44,840 nt of DNA from Planctomycetota bacterium (GCA_022072415.1 JAJVHW010000067.1:1-44840), one strand, 5' to 3'; counted from the stretch's first letter, positions 7,399-19,328 are shown. Program-made: numbers and translations. Notes: a model not told the origin generated them from the sequence alone.

Positions 7399-8018
7399 GT
7401 ATTCCATTCGCGATCGTGTACGAAGATTCTCGAACAGTGCAGTCGGGCACCTACCCGCTCCATGATCTCGTAATCGAGGCCGCGCTCGACCGGGAGAGCG
7501 TGGCGATGCCTGAGAGGTACCCCCTGCGCCGCATCCTGCGAAGATGCGCCCTGCCGCTGAACGGCGTTTCCAAGGTGATCTCCGCCCTGAGGGACCCGGA
7601 CAAGTTTCTTCCATCGTGGGCGCGTTGCTGCCCCGTGCGCATTGCTGTCGTGGATCTCGACCGGCTGGACCGCGCGATTGCGGACACAGCGCTGCCACGT
7701 CCGATTGCGCCGAGTGCATGCGCCCGGAGACTCCGCGACATGCCGCCTACCACCTCGAAGGTTGCTTGGCGCGGTCTTCGGCCGAACCTGGAAGGCGTGT
7801 TGAGCGGGCTGCGGCAGATCCCTGAGTGCGAAGCGCGCTCGGCTGAGATCGAACGCGCGATCACAAAGGACCTGAACGCTCGCGACCTCGTGTTCACGTG
7901 GCTCGCCAACGATCCGAGCTGCAGCGCTGTGCGCAGTCGGCTCGTATCCGAACGAACGGATGTCAGAACGCTCGTCCGCTGTGTTTCCAGGCACATCCGT
8001 CGGATGAGAACAACCTGA
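7395..8018 (+). CDS. Unrecognised protein with TOPRIM-like acidic motifs, partner of the OLD-type ATPase
   Basis: A 207-residue soluble protein that I cannot assign to a named family. Its start codon overlaps the ATPase stop (ATGA), so the two are translationally coupled. Near the N-terminus, a hydrophobic strand runs into acidic residues (FAIVYEDS, Glu10-Asp11), and a second strand ends in an acidic cluster (IAVVDLDRLD, Asp87, Asp89, Asp92). Glu after one strand and DxD after another is the TOPRIM pattern, and small TOPRIM-like effectors next to a stand-alone ATPase occur in PARIS-like systems; assignment here is tentative. The C-terminal half is Arg-rich, with many spaced basic residues (VSRHIRRMRTT), compatible with nucleic-acid contact. 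Base composition is low like the ATPase gene (about 45% GC over its first 60 bases). The coding call is strong, the function speculative. Confidence 0.7.
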   Translation: MSIPFAIVYEDSRTVQSGTYPLHDLVIEAALDRESVAMPERYPLRRILRRCALPLNGVSKVISALRDPDKFLPSWARCCPVRIAVVDLDRLDRAIADTALPRPIAPSACARRLRDMPPTTSKVAWRGLRPNLEGVLSGLRQIPECEARSAEIERAITKDLNARDLVFTWLANDPSCSAVRSRLVSERTDVRTLVRCVSRHIRRMRTT

Positions 8019-8042
8019 ACTGCGGCTTGTCCGGGAGCACTG

Positions 8043-8378
8043 TCACCTCCCGTCGAACCGCTGGTCGAAGTGGAGCCAGAGGGTGCGGGAGGTGCGGAAG
8101 AGCCACGGGGCGAGCGGGACGAGGCAGAGCGTGGCGGTCCAGCCGGTGCGCTGGATGCCCCAGTCCATCGCGATTCCGAGGAGCACCACCGGCGCCGCGG
8201 CGGCGACGGCGAGCGCGTAGCTGAAGTACATCGCGCCGAGGAAGTAGCCGGGCTCGCGCTCGAAGGGGAGCGCGCAGTCGGGGCACTCGCGGTGCATCCG
8301 GACGAGCGACGCGAATACGGCGCCGGTGCGGCAGCGCGGGCAGCGGTGGGAGACGAGGCAGCGGAGCCAGCGGTTCAT
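8043..8378 (-). CDS. DUF983 family membrane protein with zinc ribbon
   Basis: A 111-residue protein with an N-terminal four-cysteine knuckle, CPRC (about 13-16) and CPDC (about 32-35), followed by PFEREPGYFLGAMYFSYAL and two hydrophobic segments (roughly 48-70 and 78-96). This order, zinc ribbon plus two membrane helices with the GYFLGAMYF motif, is characteristic of DUF983. The family has no established function. The gene lies just downstream of the ATP synthase operon on the same strand, 50 bases after atpC, so it may be read through from it. Confidence 0.8.
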   Translation of the reverse strand: MNRWLRCLVSHRCPRCRTGAVFASLVRMHRECPDCALPFEREPGYFLGAMYFSYALAVAAAAPVVLLGIAMDWGIQRTGWTATLCLVPLAPWLFRTSRTLWLHFDQRFDGR

Positions 8379-8428
8379 CGCCGCGCGCCGAAGCTCGCCC
8401 GGTGCCGCGCGGTCGTCATCGCGGCGGA

Positions 8429-8845
8429 CTACTTCCGGCCCGCGACCTCGATCTTCGCCTGGACCGACCGGCGCTTCGAGAGCAGCGTCCGGAAGTCCTC
8501 GTCGGACTTCGGGTGGCGCAGGGCCTCGAGGGTCTCCCCGAGTTCGCGCTCGAGCGCGCCGCGGTCGATGTCGTCCTGCTTCACCGCGTCGGTCACGAGC
8601 AGCGTGAGCTGCCCACGCCGGACCTGCAGGAAGCCGCCGGACACCGCGAGGCGCTCCACGGCGCCGCCTTCGTCGGCCGCGCGGTGGATGCGGATCACGC
8701 CGGGGTCGAGCTTCGCGATGAGCGGCGCGTGGCCGCGCAGCACCGCGATCTGGCCGCGGGCGCCGGGCGCCACGACCTTGTCCACGCCGCCCTCGAAGAG
8801 GGGGCGTTCGGGCGAGACCACGGTGCAGCGGAAGGCGGCGGTCAT
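8429..8845 (-). CDS. atpC: F0F1 ATP synthase epsilon subunit
   Basis: A 138-residue epsilon subunit, the rotor-stalk inhibitor of F1. The N-terminal beta sandwich shows the family signatures FRCTVVSPERPLFEGGVDKVVAPGARGQIAVLRGHAPLIAKLDPGVI in broken form: VSPERPLFEG, then GQIAVLRGHAPLIAKL. The C-terminal helices carry KRRSVQAKIEVAGRK. It is the last gene of the operon, 25 bases after atpD, with GAGG placed before the ATG at 8845. Its length is normal for the family. Confidence 0.95.
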   Translation of the reverse strand: MTAAFRCTVVSPERPLFEGGVDKVVAPGARGQIAVLRGHAPLIAKLDPGVIRIHRAADEGGAVERLAVSGGFLQVRRGQLTLLVTDAVKQDDIDRGALERELGETLEALRHPKSDEDFRTLLSKRRSVQAKIEVAGRK

Positions 8846-8870
8846 CGAGATCCTCGTTCCCCGGCGGCCC

Positions 8871-11190
<2,320 letters not shown>

Positions 11191-11228
11191 GGGGTTCCCT
11201 CGTTCCTCTGTTCAGTTCCGGAGGGAGG

Positions 11229-12868
<1,640 letters not shown>

Positions 12869-12872
<4 letters not shown>

Positions 12873-13435
12873 CGCTTCGTGGTCTCCATGTTGTCGGCGG
12901 TGAGGCGGCGCCGGAGCGCGGCCAGCCGGGTGCGGAGCGTGCGGTCGATCACCTTGTCGCCGATCCGAAGCGAGGCGCCGCCGAGGCAGGCGGGGTCCAC
13001 TCGCTCGTGGAGGGCGACCTTGCGGCCGCTGGCCGACTCGAGCCGCGCGACCAGCGACGCGCGGAAGTCGGGCTCGACCGCCGCGGCGGTCACGAGGAAC
13101 GCGTGGACGCGGTTCTCGGCCAGGTCCTTGAACCGGTCGAACTGCCCCACGACGTTGTCGTAGACGGGCTCGCGCCCCTTCTCGATCAGGACCTTGAGGA
13201 GGCCCATGACCGGACGGCCGATCTTGCCGCGGAACGCCTTCTCCACGGCCTTCCACTTCACCGCGCGGTCGATCCGCGGGGAGGTGAAGAACTGCCGGAA
13301 CCACTCGTCGCCGGAGTAGATGCGCTCCACGGCGTGCAGGTCGTCGTAGATCTGCGGGAGCGAGCCCTGCTCGCGGCCGAGCTCGATGAGCGCGGCGGCG
13401 TAGACGCGGGCGACCGGGTCGGACGTGTTCGGCAA
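12869..13435 (-). CDS. atpH: F0F1 ATP synthase delta subunit
   Basis: A 188-residue peripheral-stalk subunit. [19 protein letters not shown] is the standard N-terminus, and the C-terminal [28 protein letters not shown] matches the GG--IRIGD-VIDGS-R-RL signature. It starts 3 bases after the atpF stop and overlaps atpA by 4 bases. Its role is to hold the F1 head to the b-subunit stalk. Confidence 0.95.
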
Positions 13436-13438
13436 GGC

Positions 13439-14005
13439 TCAGTTCCTCGCCACCGACTCGGCGTCGCGGAGGGACTCCTCGGCGAGCCGCCGCTGGTCGG
13501 CGGGGGAGAGCGAGCGGCCGAGCAGCTTCGCCGCCGCGGCCAGGGTGAGGTCCACCGCGTCCTTGCGGATCTCGGCGCGGACCTTGTCGGCCTCGAGCGC
13601 CATCTCCCGCTGGAAGCGGTCCTTGGCCGACTCGATCTCGGCGTGCGCCTTGGCCTCGATGTCGGCCGCGGCCTTCGCGGCGGCGGCGCGGGACTCGGCG
13701 ACGATCTGCTGCGCGGCGACCTGCGCCTCGGCGAGCGTCTTCCGGTTGGTTTCCGCGATCTCCCGGGCGGCCTTCTCGACCTCCTCGGCCTTCGCGAGGG
13801 ACGCGTTGATCTTCTCCTCGCGGTCGTGGAGGGCCTTCACGATCGGGCCCCAGCCCTTCCAGAAGAGGAGGCCGAAGAGCGCGAGGACGATGCCCAGGGA
13901 CCAGAAGGCGGCCTTCATGTTCGCGGGGTCCGCGACGTCCGTGGGGTTGATGTGCACGACGTGGCCGCCGTGCCCTTCCTCGGCCAGCAGGATGAGAATG
14001 TCCAT
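13439..14005 (-). CDS. atpF: F0F1 ATP synthase subunit b
   Basis: A 188-residue b subunit: one N-terminal membrane helix (about 33-52, [20 protein letters not shown]), then a long charged Ala/Glu/Lys-rich helix that dimerises as the peripheral stalk. The first 30 residues ([18 protein letters not shown]) form a His-rich leader ahead of the membrane helix. A GGAGG ribosome binding site lies 5 bases before the ATG. Only one b-type gene is present, so a homodimeric stalk is likely. Confidence 0.93.
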   Translation of the reverse strand: MDILILLAEEGHGGHVVHINPTDVADPANMKAAFWSLGIVLALFGLLFWKGWGPIVKALHDREEKINASLAKAEEVEKAAREIAETNRKTLAEAQVAAQQIVAESRAAAAKAAADIEAKAHAEIESAKDRFQREMALEADKVRAEIRKDAVDLTLAAAAKLLGRSLSPADQRRLAEESLRDAESVARN

Positions 14006-14047
14006 GCGTCCTCCGGTGAGACGTTCCGCGGCAGCGTCCCCCGCGGG

Positions 14048-14078
14048 GCCCGGGACCGGCGATGCGCCGGCCCCGGGG
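14048..14078 (-). repeat. GC-rich stem-loop between atpE and atpF
   Basis: CCGGC (14056-14060) and GCCGG (14066-14070) pair around GATGC, and the flanking GCCCGGG and CCCCGGGGC extend the stem imperfectly. It follows the atpE stop in the message. Such a structure could protect the 3' end of a processed atpE transcript or partly terminate, helping make the many c subunits needed; that role is inferred. Confidence 0.4.
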
Positions 14079-14100
14079 CGGGTTCAGGCCGCGGAGGGGA

Positions 14101-14379
14101 CTACTTGCCGGCCTTGGCGGCGTCGACCTTGGCCTGCGCCTCGATCTTGGCGACGTCCGTGACGCCGAAGCTCGTGAGGAGCGCGATCACGCAGGCGAAG
14201 AGGCACACGCCCTCGATGAACGCGGCCGTGAGGACCGTGTTGCCCTTGATGTCCGCGGCAGCCTCGGGCTGGCGCGCGATCGACTCGCACGCGGCGGCCG
14301 AGATCTTGCCGATGCCCATCGCGGCGGCGACGGCGGCGATAGCGGCACCCATGGCTGCACCGACGAAAGCCCACTCCAT
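14101..14379 (-). CDS. atpE: F0F1 ATP synthase subunit c
   Basis: A 92-residue c subunit forming the rotor ring. Helix one is Gly/Ala-rich ([19 protein letters not shown]), the cytoplasmic loop has ARQPEA, and helix two carries the ion-binding Glu56 in [12 protein letters not shown]. The residue after the Glu is Gly rather than Ser, unlike sodium-type rings, so proton coupling is more likely. About 12 extra Ala/Lys-rich residues end the protein ([15 protein letters not shown]). A strong AGGAGG ribosome binding site 8 bases before the ATG fits the high expression needed. Confidence 0.96.
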   Translation of the reverse strand: MEWAFVGAAMGAAIAAVAAAMGIGKISAAACESIARQPEAAADIKGNTVLTAAFIEGVCLFACVIALLTSFGVTDVAKIEAQAKVDAAKAGK

Positions 14380-14437
14380 GTTCGTATCCTCCTGAAACGT
14401 GCGGCCGTCGCCCGGAGGCGAGGTCCGCGGCCTGAAC

Positions 14438-15265
14438 CTAGTGCTCGTGCGAGAGCGAGGCGCCCACGAAGACGCTGCTCAGCACCGTGAAGATGTATGC
14501 CTGGATGAATGCGATCGCGAGCTCGAAGGCCGTGATCGCGAAGAAGCCCAGGGCACCCGCCGCCCCGCCGACCGTCTGGCCGACCGAGTGGAACATGCCG
14601 AGGACGAACGACATCAGCACCGCGAGGATGATGTGACCCGCGGTCATGTTCGCCGTGAGGCGGATCGTGAGGGCGACGGGCTTCACAAGGAGCCCGGCGA
14701 ACTCGATCGGCCAGAGGACGAACCAGCGGACGGGGAACGGCGCGTGAGGCGCGATGTGCGCGAGGAACCCGATCCCGTGCGCGTAGAACCCCGCGCCCCA
14801 GATGCCGATCAGGTAGGTCACGCCGAACGCGAGCCCGAGGTTGACGAACGGGCTCCCGGTGGCCGTGCGGCCGAAGGGCTGCGGCATGAGGCCGAGCAGG
14901 TTGCACGTGAGGATGAAGCAGAAGAGCGTGGCGAAGAGCGCGATGAAGTACGGGCTCCGCTCGTGGTGCGGCATCGCCGGCTTCAGCACCGCGTCGCGGA
15001 TGAAGAGCACCGCCTGCTCCATCACGGCGCCGAGCCCGCGCGGGGCGCGGCCCTCGGACGCCGCGCGGGCGCACTCGGATGCGCCGCGGAGGCAGAGGAA
15101 GGCGATCAGCGCCGCCGCGAAGAGCATCATCACGACCGCGTTCGTGATCCCGAGCTGCCTGCAGACCGGGAACGCGTTCAGGTTGACGATCCACCGGTAG
15201 AACTCGATGCCCCACGTGTTCCACGTGTGCTCGAAGGGGTTCCCCGCGCCGAGAAGTGCGTTCAT
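14438..15265 (-). CDS. atpB: F0F1 ATP synthase subunit a
   Basis: A 275-residue membrane stator with five to six hydrophobic helices. The essential arginine lies in PVALTIRLTANMTAGHII, and the last helices carry FELAIAFIQAYIFTVLSSVFVG, both diagnostic. The ATG at 15265 overlaps the stop of the AtpI-like gene as ATGA, which fixes the start. It forms the proton half-channels against the c ring. The segment ERSPYFIALFATLFCFILTCNLLGLMP is the conserved N-L-GL-P helix. Confidence 0.95.
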   Translation of the reverse strand: MNALLGAGNPFEHTWNTWGIEFYRWIVNLNAFPVCRQLGITNAVVMMLFAAALIAFLCLRGASECARAASEGRAPRGLGAVMEQAVLFIRDAVLKPAMPHHERSPYFIALFATLFCFILTCNLLGLMPQPFGRTATGSPFVNLGLAFGVTYLIGIWGAGFYAHGIGFLAHIAPHAPFPVRWFVLWPIEFAGLLVKPVALTIRLTANMTAGHIILAVLMSFVLGMFHSVGQTVGGAAGALGFFAITAFELAIAFIQAYIFTVLSSVFVGASLSHEH

Positions 15266-15831
15266 CGCGCCGAGCTCCCGGCCGCCTTGCGGTTGTCGCG
15301 GACGACGTAGCCGTCGCCGTCCGGACGGGCGGCGGACGAACCCTGCGGCTGCTTCTTCGACTTGCCCCGGTAGTGCACCGGCGCATGGTACGTGACCCAC
15401 GTGAGCCAGCACATGTAGAGGAAGAAGGTGCCGCAGTAGGTCAGGGCGAAGCCGTAGGGATCGACGCCGGCGTCGAGGCTCCGGAGGAGCATGGTGACCG
15501 CCCCCACCGTGACGATCCGCATGAGGAAGCTCATGAAGGTCGTCTGGACGCCCTGCGCGTGGAAGGTCCGCGCGGAGCGCTCGACCATGGCCATCTCGAC
15601 CACCAGGGAGACGAGTCCCGCGAAGGTGCCCGCCCAGCAGCCCATCCACACGGCCGGCTTCCCGCCGAGCATGGCGAGGACGATCGCGATGGTGGCGGCC
15701 TGGGCGCCCGCGAGGAAGACGGCGCCGGAGACGCGCGCCGCGGCGGATCCGCGGGGCATCGCGACCTTCGCGGCGGCGACGCTCGCGGCCGCGGCGGCGG
15801 CGATCTCGGACGGCGCCCGTGCGGTCCTCAC
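15262..15831 (-). CDS. atpI: ATP synthase subunit I (AtpI-like) membrane protein
   Basis: A 189-residue protein between atpZ and atpB with about four membrane helices (roughly 36-55, 60-80, 100-120, 128-150). The position and helix pattern are those of the ATP synthase I chain, an assembly factor for the c ring. The start is GTG at 15831, overlapping the atpZ stop as GTGA; both ends of the gene therefore overlap neighbours by four bases. The Lys/Gln-rich tail (HYRGKSKKQPQGSS) is cytoplasmic. Sequence in this family is poorly conserved, so the name rests mainly on topology and gene order. Confidence 0.75.
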   Translation of the reverse strand: MRTARAPSEIAAAAAASVAAAKVAMPRGSAAARVSGAVFLAGAQAATIAIVLAMLGGKPAVWMGCWAGTFAGLVSLVVEMAMVERSARTFHAQGVQTTFMSFLMRIVTVGAVTMLLRSLDAGVDPYGFALTYCGTFFLYMCWLTWVTYHAPVHYRGKSKKQPQGSSAARPDGDGYVVRDNRKAAGSSAR

Positions 15832-16100
15832 CGGATCGCTCCCGCGTCCTTCACCACGGCATACATCGACGCCGTGATCCCGAACAGGCTCCCCACGACC
15901 GTCCCCCACGGCGCCCATCCGAACTTCGTGTCCAGCCACCGGCCCAGGAAGACGCACAGAAGCAGCGTCACCGCGAACTGCAGTCCCAGGTGCGAGTACC
16001 GGAGCCACGTGGATGATTGCCCTCCCTTGCGTTCGTCCTGCCGATCGCTCCGTCGCGGGTCGTTCCCTTCTGGGTCGTTCCGTGGCGGGTTGGCCGACAT
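15828..16100 (-). CDS. atpZ: AtpZ-like ATP synthase-associated protein
   Basis: A 90-residue protein at the head of the ATP synthase operon. After a polar, Arg/Asp-rich N-terminus come two membrane helices, LGLQFAVTLLLCVFLGRWLDTKFG and PWGTVVGSLFGITASMYAVVKDA; the GRWLD-KFG-APWGT-VG-L-G motif is that of the AtpZ/ATPase_gene1 family. AtpZ works with AtpI in ATP synthase assembly or magnesium supply. I chose the ATG at 16100 because it gives the usual length. A GTG at 16211 would add 37 Pro/Arg-rich residues and cannot be excluded. No clear ribosome binding site precedes either start. Confidence 0.75.
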   Translation of the reverse strand: MSANPPRNDPEGNDPRRSDRQDERKGGQSSTWLRYSHLGLQFAVTLLLCVFLGRWLDTKFGWAPWGTVVGSLFGITASMYAVVKDAGAIR

Positions 16101-16467
16101 GGGCGAGGCTCGGGGCCGGGCGTTCTCCTTTCGGATCAGGGGTTCGGTTCGAGGGGTCTCGGGGGTCCCGTCGGAGGACTTTCCGAAGGGGGCGGGGATA
16201 AAAAGGTCCACAGGGTACCGGCGCCGCCGGGGGCCCCCCGAGAAAATCGACGGGGAAACGGGGGGACGACGGGGCCGGCCCGAGGGGTCCGGGCGGGGGT
16301 CCGAGAACGACGTAAGATGTTACTCCAACTCCAGTTACGGGACCACTTCGAGCCCCCGACCCACGGCCGCGCGCACCGATCCGCCGGGAGGGCGCCGGAT
16401 TTCCCCTCGGACCGCCCGGATTCGCGGCCTCCGGAACCCGCGGCGGGCGTCCGGTCGCCGCCGTCGA
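16101..16467. other. Divergent intergenic region, ATP synthase operon and amino-acid importer
   Basis: This region must hold the divergent promoters for the ATP synthase operon (minus) and the ABC importer (plus). An A+T-richer patch lies at about 16311-16337 in otherwise extremely GC-rich DNA and is the likeliest place for the operon promoter, for example a minus-strand TAACAT at 16322-16317, but I see no good -35. No gene is evident. Confidence 0.4.
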
Positions 16468-16473
16468 TAGACT
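16468..16473 (+). promoter_or_regulatory. -10-like element TAGACT before the binding-protein gene
   Basis: TAGACT ends 6 bases before the ATG at 16480, with no Shine-Dalgarno sequence. This is another case of the leaderless-type spacing seen repeatedly here. Confidence 0.35.
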
Positions 16474-16479
16474 GCGCCG

Positions 16480-17295
16480 ATGCTCCCCTCCCCCACGGGT
16501 CGGTCAGGCCCGACGCGCCGACGGTTCCTCCGTGCGCTCTCCGCCATCTTCATGTGCGCCCCCCTCGCCGCAAGCTGCGGCGGCGGAGGCCCGGCGCGGC
16601 TCCGGATCGGGCTCGAGGCCCAGTATCCGCCGTTCGAATCGGTGGACGCCACGGGCGAGATCGTCGGCTTCGACGTGGACCTCGCGCGCGGCCTCGCGGA
16701 GGCGACGGGCCGGACGCCGGAGTTCCGCAACATGGCGTTCGACGCGCTCCTGCCGGAGCTCGAGGCCGGGCGGATCGACATGATCTGCTCCGCCATGAGC
16801 TTCACGGAGGAGCGGGCGAAGAAGGTCGCCTTCTCGCGTCCCTACGTCCGCGTGCGGATGGGGGTGCTCGTCAGCGCCTCGAAGGCGGCCGACGTGTCGG
16901 GGATCGCGGACCTCGACCGCGACGGCGTCGTCGTCGCCGTGCAGCGCGGCACGTCCGGCGAGACGAAGGCGCGCGAGGCGTTCCCGAAGGCGAGGATCGC
17001 GCCCTACGACAACGAGGTGGACGCGTCCACCGAGGTCGCGGCGGGCCGGGCGCACGCCTTCGTCTACGACATGGTGTCGGTCGGGAAGCTCGCCGCGAAG
17101 GCGGGCGCGGCGGTCCGCGTGCTCCCCGGCGACCTCGGGTCGGAGGAGTACTGCATGGCCTTCGCGAAGGGCTCTCCGCTCGCGGAGCAGGCGAACCGGT
17201 TCCTCGACGCCGCGTCGGCGCCGGGGGGCCTCGTCGAGACGCTGATGGAGCGCTGGAAGCCGGCGGTCGAGCCCGTCCGGACCGCGTCGAAGTGA
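16480..17295 (+). CDS. ABC transporter substrate-binding lipoprotein, polar amino acids (family 3)
   Basis: A 271-residue extracytoplasmic binding protein. The N-terminus has a twin-arginine-like TRRRFLRAL, a hydrophobic core and lipobox LAASC with Cys33, so it is probably a lipoprotein, possibly Tat-exported. The SBP_bac_3 fold is shown by LRIGLEAQYPPFESVDATG, GFDVDLARGLAEATG and DMICSAMSFTEERAKKVAFSRPY, the standard signature of polar amino-acid binding proteins. It is the first gene of a permease-ATPase operon, 10 bases before the permease. The ligand (Glu, Gln, Arg, His or Cys-like) cannot be fixed by eye. Confidence 0.9.
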   Translation: MLPSPTGRSGPTRRRFLRALSAIFMCAPLAASCGGGGPARLRIGLEAQYPPFESVDATGEIVGFDVDLARGLAEATGRTPEFRNMAFDALLPELEAGRIDMICSAMSFTEERAKKVAFSRPYVRVRMGVLVSASKAADVSGIADLDRDGVVVAVQRGTSGETKAREAFPKARIAPYDNEVDASTEVAAGRAHAFVYDMVSVGKLAAKAGAAVRVLPGDLGSEEYCMAFAKGSPLAEQANRFLDAASAPGGLVETLMERWKPAVEPVRTASK

Positions 17296-17305
17296 CGCTC
17301 CGCGG

Positions 17306-18085
17306 ATGAAGGCCCGGGAGAGGATCGTCCGCGTCGCCGTCGTCGCCGCGGCGCTCGCCCTGATCGCGGAGGCGGCGCTCTCGGTGCCGGGCGGCGCCGA
17401 CTACGCGAAGGCGTGGGACCGCCGGGCGCTCTTCGCGTCCGGACTCGTCACGACCCTCTTGATCTCGCACGGCGCGCTCGCGCTCGGACTGCTCCTCGGC
17501 GGTGCGGCGGGGCTCGCGCGGTCGTCGCGCAGCGCATGGGCGGACCAGGCGGCCGTCACGTACGTGGAGATCGTCCGGGGGACGCCGTTCCTCGTGCAGT
17601 TGTACATCCTCTACTTCTGCGTCGCCCGCGCGGCGCGGCTCCAGGACGCGCTCGGCAGCGCCGAGGCGGCGATCGTGGGCGCGGTCGGACTCGGGATCTT
17701 CGCCGGGGCGTACGTGGCCGAGATCGTCCGCGCGGCGATCGAATCGGTGGACCGCGGACAGTGGGAGGCGGCGCGGTCGCTCGGGCTCTCGCACGGGCAG
17801 ACGCTCCGCCGCGTGATCCTCCCGCAGTGCCTCCGCCGGATGGTGCCGCCGCTCACCGGCGAGGCGGTGTCGCTCGTGAAGGAGTCGTCGCTCCTCTCCG
17901 TGATCGGCGTGGCCGAGGTCACGTTCCACGCGAAGAACCTCGCGTCCGCGTCCTACGACACGTTCGCGGCGTACCTCCCTCTCGCGGCGCTCTATCTCGC
18001 GGTCACGCTTCCGCTCTCGTGGCTCTCGCGGCGGCTCGAGGCGCGCCTCACGCCGACGCCTTCGCTTCCGGTGACGCGCCTGTGA
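17306..18085 (+). CDS. Amino-acid ABC transporter permease (His/Glu/Gln/Arg/opine family)
   Basis: A 259-residue inner-membrane permease with an N-terminal anchor and about five membrane segments. The EAA loop that docks the ATPase reads EAARSLGLSHGQTLRRVILPQCLRRMVPPL, and GTPFLVQLYILYF is the usual HEAT-type motif (RGTPFLVQL). Its stop overlaps the GTG start of the ATPase gene by four bases. Only one permease gene is present, so it would act as a homodimer, as GlnP-type permeases do. Confidence 0.92.
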   Translation: MKARERIVRVAVVAAALALIAEAALSVPGGADYAKAWDRRALFASGLVTTLLISHGALALGLLLGGAAGLARSSRSAWADQAAVTYVEIVRGTPFLVQLYILYFCVARAARLQDALGSAEAAIVGAVGLGIFAGAYVAEIVRAAIESVDRGQWEAARSLGLSHGQTLRRVILPQCLRRMVPPLTGEAVSLVKESSLLSVIGVAEVTFHAKNLASASYDTFAAYLPLAALYLAVTLPLSWLSRRLEARLTPTPSLPVTRL

Positions 18086-18831
18086 GCGGTCCGCTCGTCC
18101 GGATCCGCGGCCTCCGGAAGCGATGGGGCGGCGTCACGGCGCTCGACGGCGTGGACCTCGACGTGGCGCCCGGCGAAGTCGTGGCGGTGATCGGCCCGTC
18201 CGGCGGCGGGAAGTCCACGCTGCTCCGCTGCGTGAACGGCCTCGAGGCGCCCGACGCCGGGACCGTCGAGGTCGAGGGCCGGCCGGTCCGCGCCGGCGCC
18301 GCGGACATCGACCGCGTCCGCGCGCGGATCGGCATGGTCTTCCAGGCGTTCCATCTCTTCCCGCACCTCACGGCGCTCGGGAACGTGACCCTCGCCCCCC
18401 GCCTCGTGCGCGGCGAGTCGGCCGACGCGGCGGACCGCCGCGGCCGCGCGCTGCTCGACCGCGTCGGTCTCGGCGACCGCGCCGGCGCGCGCCCCGACCA
18501 GCTCTCCGGCGGGCAGCGCCAGCGCGTGGCGATCGCGCGCGCCCTCGCCATGGAGCCCTCGCTCCTCCTCTTCGACGAACCCACGAGCGCCCTCGACCCC
18601 GAGACGACCGGCGAGGTGCTCGACGTGATGCGCGATCTCGCGCGCTCCGGCACGACCATGATCGTCGTCACCCACGAGATGGCGTTCGCCCGCGAGTGCT
18701 CGTCGCGGACGCTCTTCATGGACGGGGGACGGATCGCCGAGGACGGCCCGTCGCCCGCGCTCTTCGCGGAACCGCGTTCGCCGCGGCTCCGCGCGTTCCT
18801 CGCGCGCACGCACGGAGGCGCCCCGCGATGA
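18082..18831 (+). CDS. Amino-acid ABC transporter ATP-binding protein
   Basis: A 249-residue ABC ATPase of the GlnQ/HisP type. Walker A GPSGGGKST, Q-loop MVFQAFHLFPHLTALGNV, signature LSGGQRQRVAIARALA, Walker B LLLFDEPTSALDPE and the H-loop VVTHEM are all intact. The FQ-F-LFPH-T-L-NV string is specific to polar amino-acid transporters. The start is GTG at 18082 inside the permease stop (GTGA), giving MSGPLVRIRGLRK. It overlaps cutA downstream by four bases. Confidence 0.93.
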   Translation: MSGPLVRIRGLRKRWGGVTALDGVDLDVAPGEVVAVIGPSGGGKSTLLRCVNGLEAPDAGTVEVEGRPVRAGAADIDRVRARIGMVFQAFHLFPHLTALGNVTLAPRLVRGESADAADRRGRALLDRVGLGDRAGARPDQLSGGQRQRVAIARALAMEPSLLLFDEPTSALDPETTGEVLDVMRDLARSGTTMIVVTHEMAFARECSSRTLFMDGGRIAEDGPSPALFAEPRSPRLRAFLARTHGGAPR

Positions 18832-19136
18832 AGCTCGTCCTCACCACCGCCCCCGCGGATCGCGCCGACGCGATCGCGCGCATGCTCGTGGACGAACGCC
18901 TCGCCGCGTGCGTCGCGCGGATCCCCGGCGTGCGCTCCGTCTACCGGTGGAAGGGCGCGATCGAGGAGTCCGACGAGGTGCAGCTCGTCGCGAAGACGAG
19001 CGACGAGGCCGCGCCGCGCGCCGCCGCGCGGATCGCGGAAGTGCACCCCTACGACGTGCCCGAGATCCTGGTTCTCGACGTCGATTCGTCGCACGCCGCG
19101 TACGCCGCGTGGGTGGCCGCGGAGACGCGCCGATGA
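18828..19136 (+). CDS. cutA: CutA-like divalent-cation tolerance protein
   Basis: A 102-residue CutA1-family protein, a small trimeric ferredoxin-like fold. Diagnostic segments are ADAIARMLVDERLAACVARIPGVRSVYRWKGAIEESDEVQLVAKT and HPYDVPEILVLDVDSSHAAYAAWV. The ATG overlaps the ABC ATPase stop as ATGA, so it is co-translated with the importer; the family links to copper tolerance in E. coli but its biochemical role is unclear. The gene is of normal length. Confidence 0.93.
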   Translation: MKLVLTTAPADRADAIARMLVDERLAACVARIPGVRSVYRWKGAIEESDEVQLVAKTSDEAAPRAAARIAEVHPYDVPEILVLDVDSSHAAYAAWVAAETRR

Positions 19137-19250
19137 AAATTCCGCGGATGCGGGCCGAAGATTTTCCGTCCCGCTGACGATGAACGGATTCGAGCGGGGC
19201 GCGTGGCTCCGCTCAGAGTTCAAGGACGTTCCCCCAAGGAGGGATGACCG

Positions 19251-19313
19251 ATGGCCGCCAAGAAGAAGGCTGCGAAGAAGCCCGCGAAGAAGGCTGCGAA
19301 GAAGAAGAAGTAA
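19251..19313 (+). CDS. 20-residue Lys/Ala-rich histone H1-like micropeptide
   Basis: A tiny gene with good control signals. AAGGAGGG (19236-19243) stands 7 bases before the ATG, and a perfect 12-bp hairpin follows 15 bases after the TAA. The product is only Met, Ala, Lys and one Pro: MAAKKK, then AAKKPAKK and AAKKKK, with 12 lysines in 20 residues. Its KAAKK pattern is that of the C-terminal tails of histone H1-like and AlgP-like proteins, so nucleic-acid or polyphosphate binding is plausible. It could also be a relic of a longer H1-like gene, but the intact SD and terminator argue for an active unit. Automatic gene finders usually miss genes this short. Confidence 0.65.
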   Translation: MAAKKKAAKKPAKKAAKKKK

Positions 19314-19328
19314 GCAGCCGAGATCGCG

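Noticed and set aside
14101-14379. Sodium-dependent ATP synthase
   Set aside because: The c subunit has Glu56-Gly rather than the Glu-Ser/Thr and Gln ligands of sodium-binding rings.
15217-15232. parS-like TGTTCCACGTGTGCTC in atpB
   Set aside because: Only 11 of 16 positions fit and the symmetric half is lost; it encodes conserved AtpB residues, so the match is coincidental.
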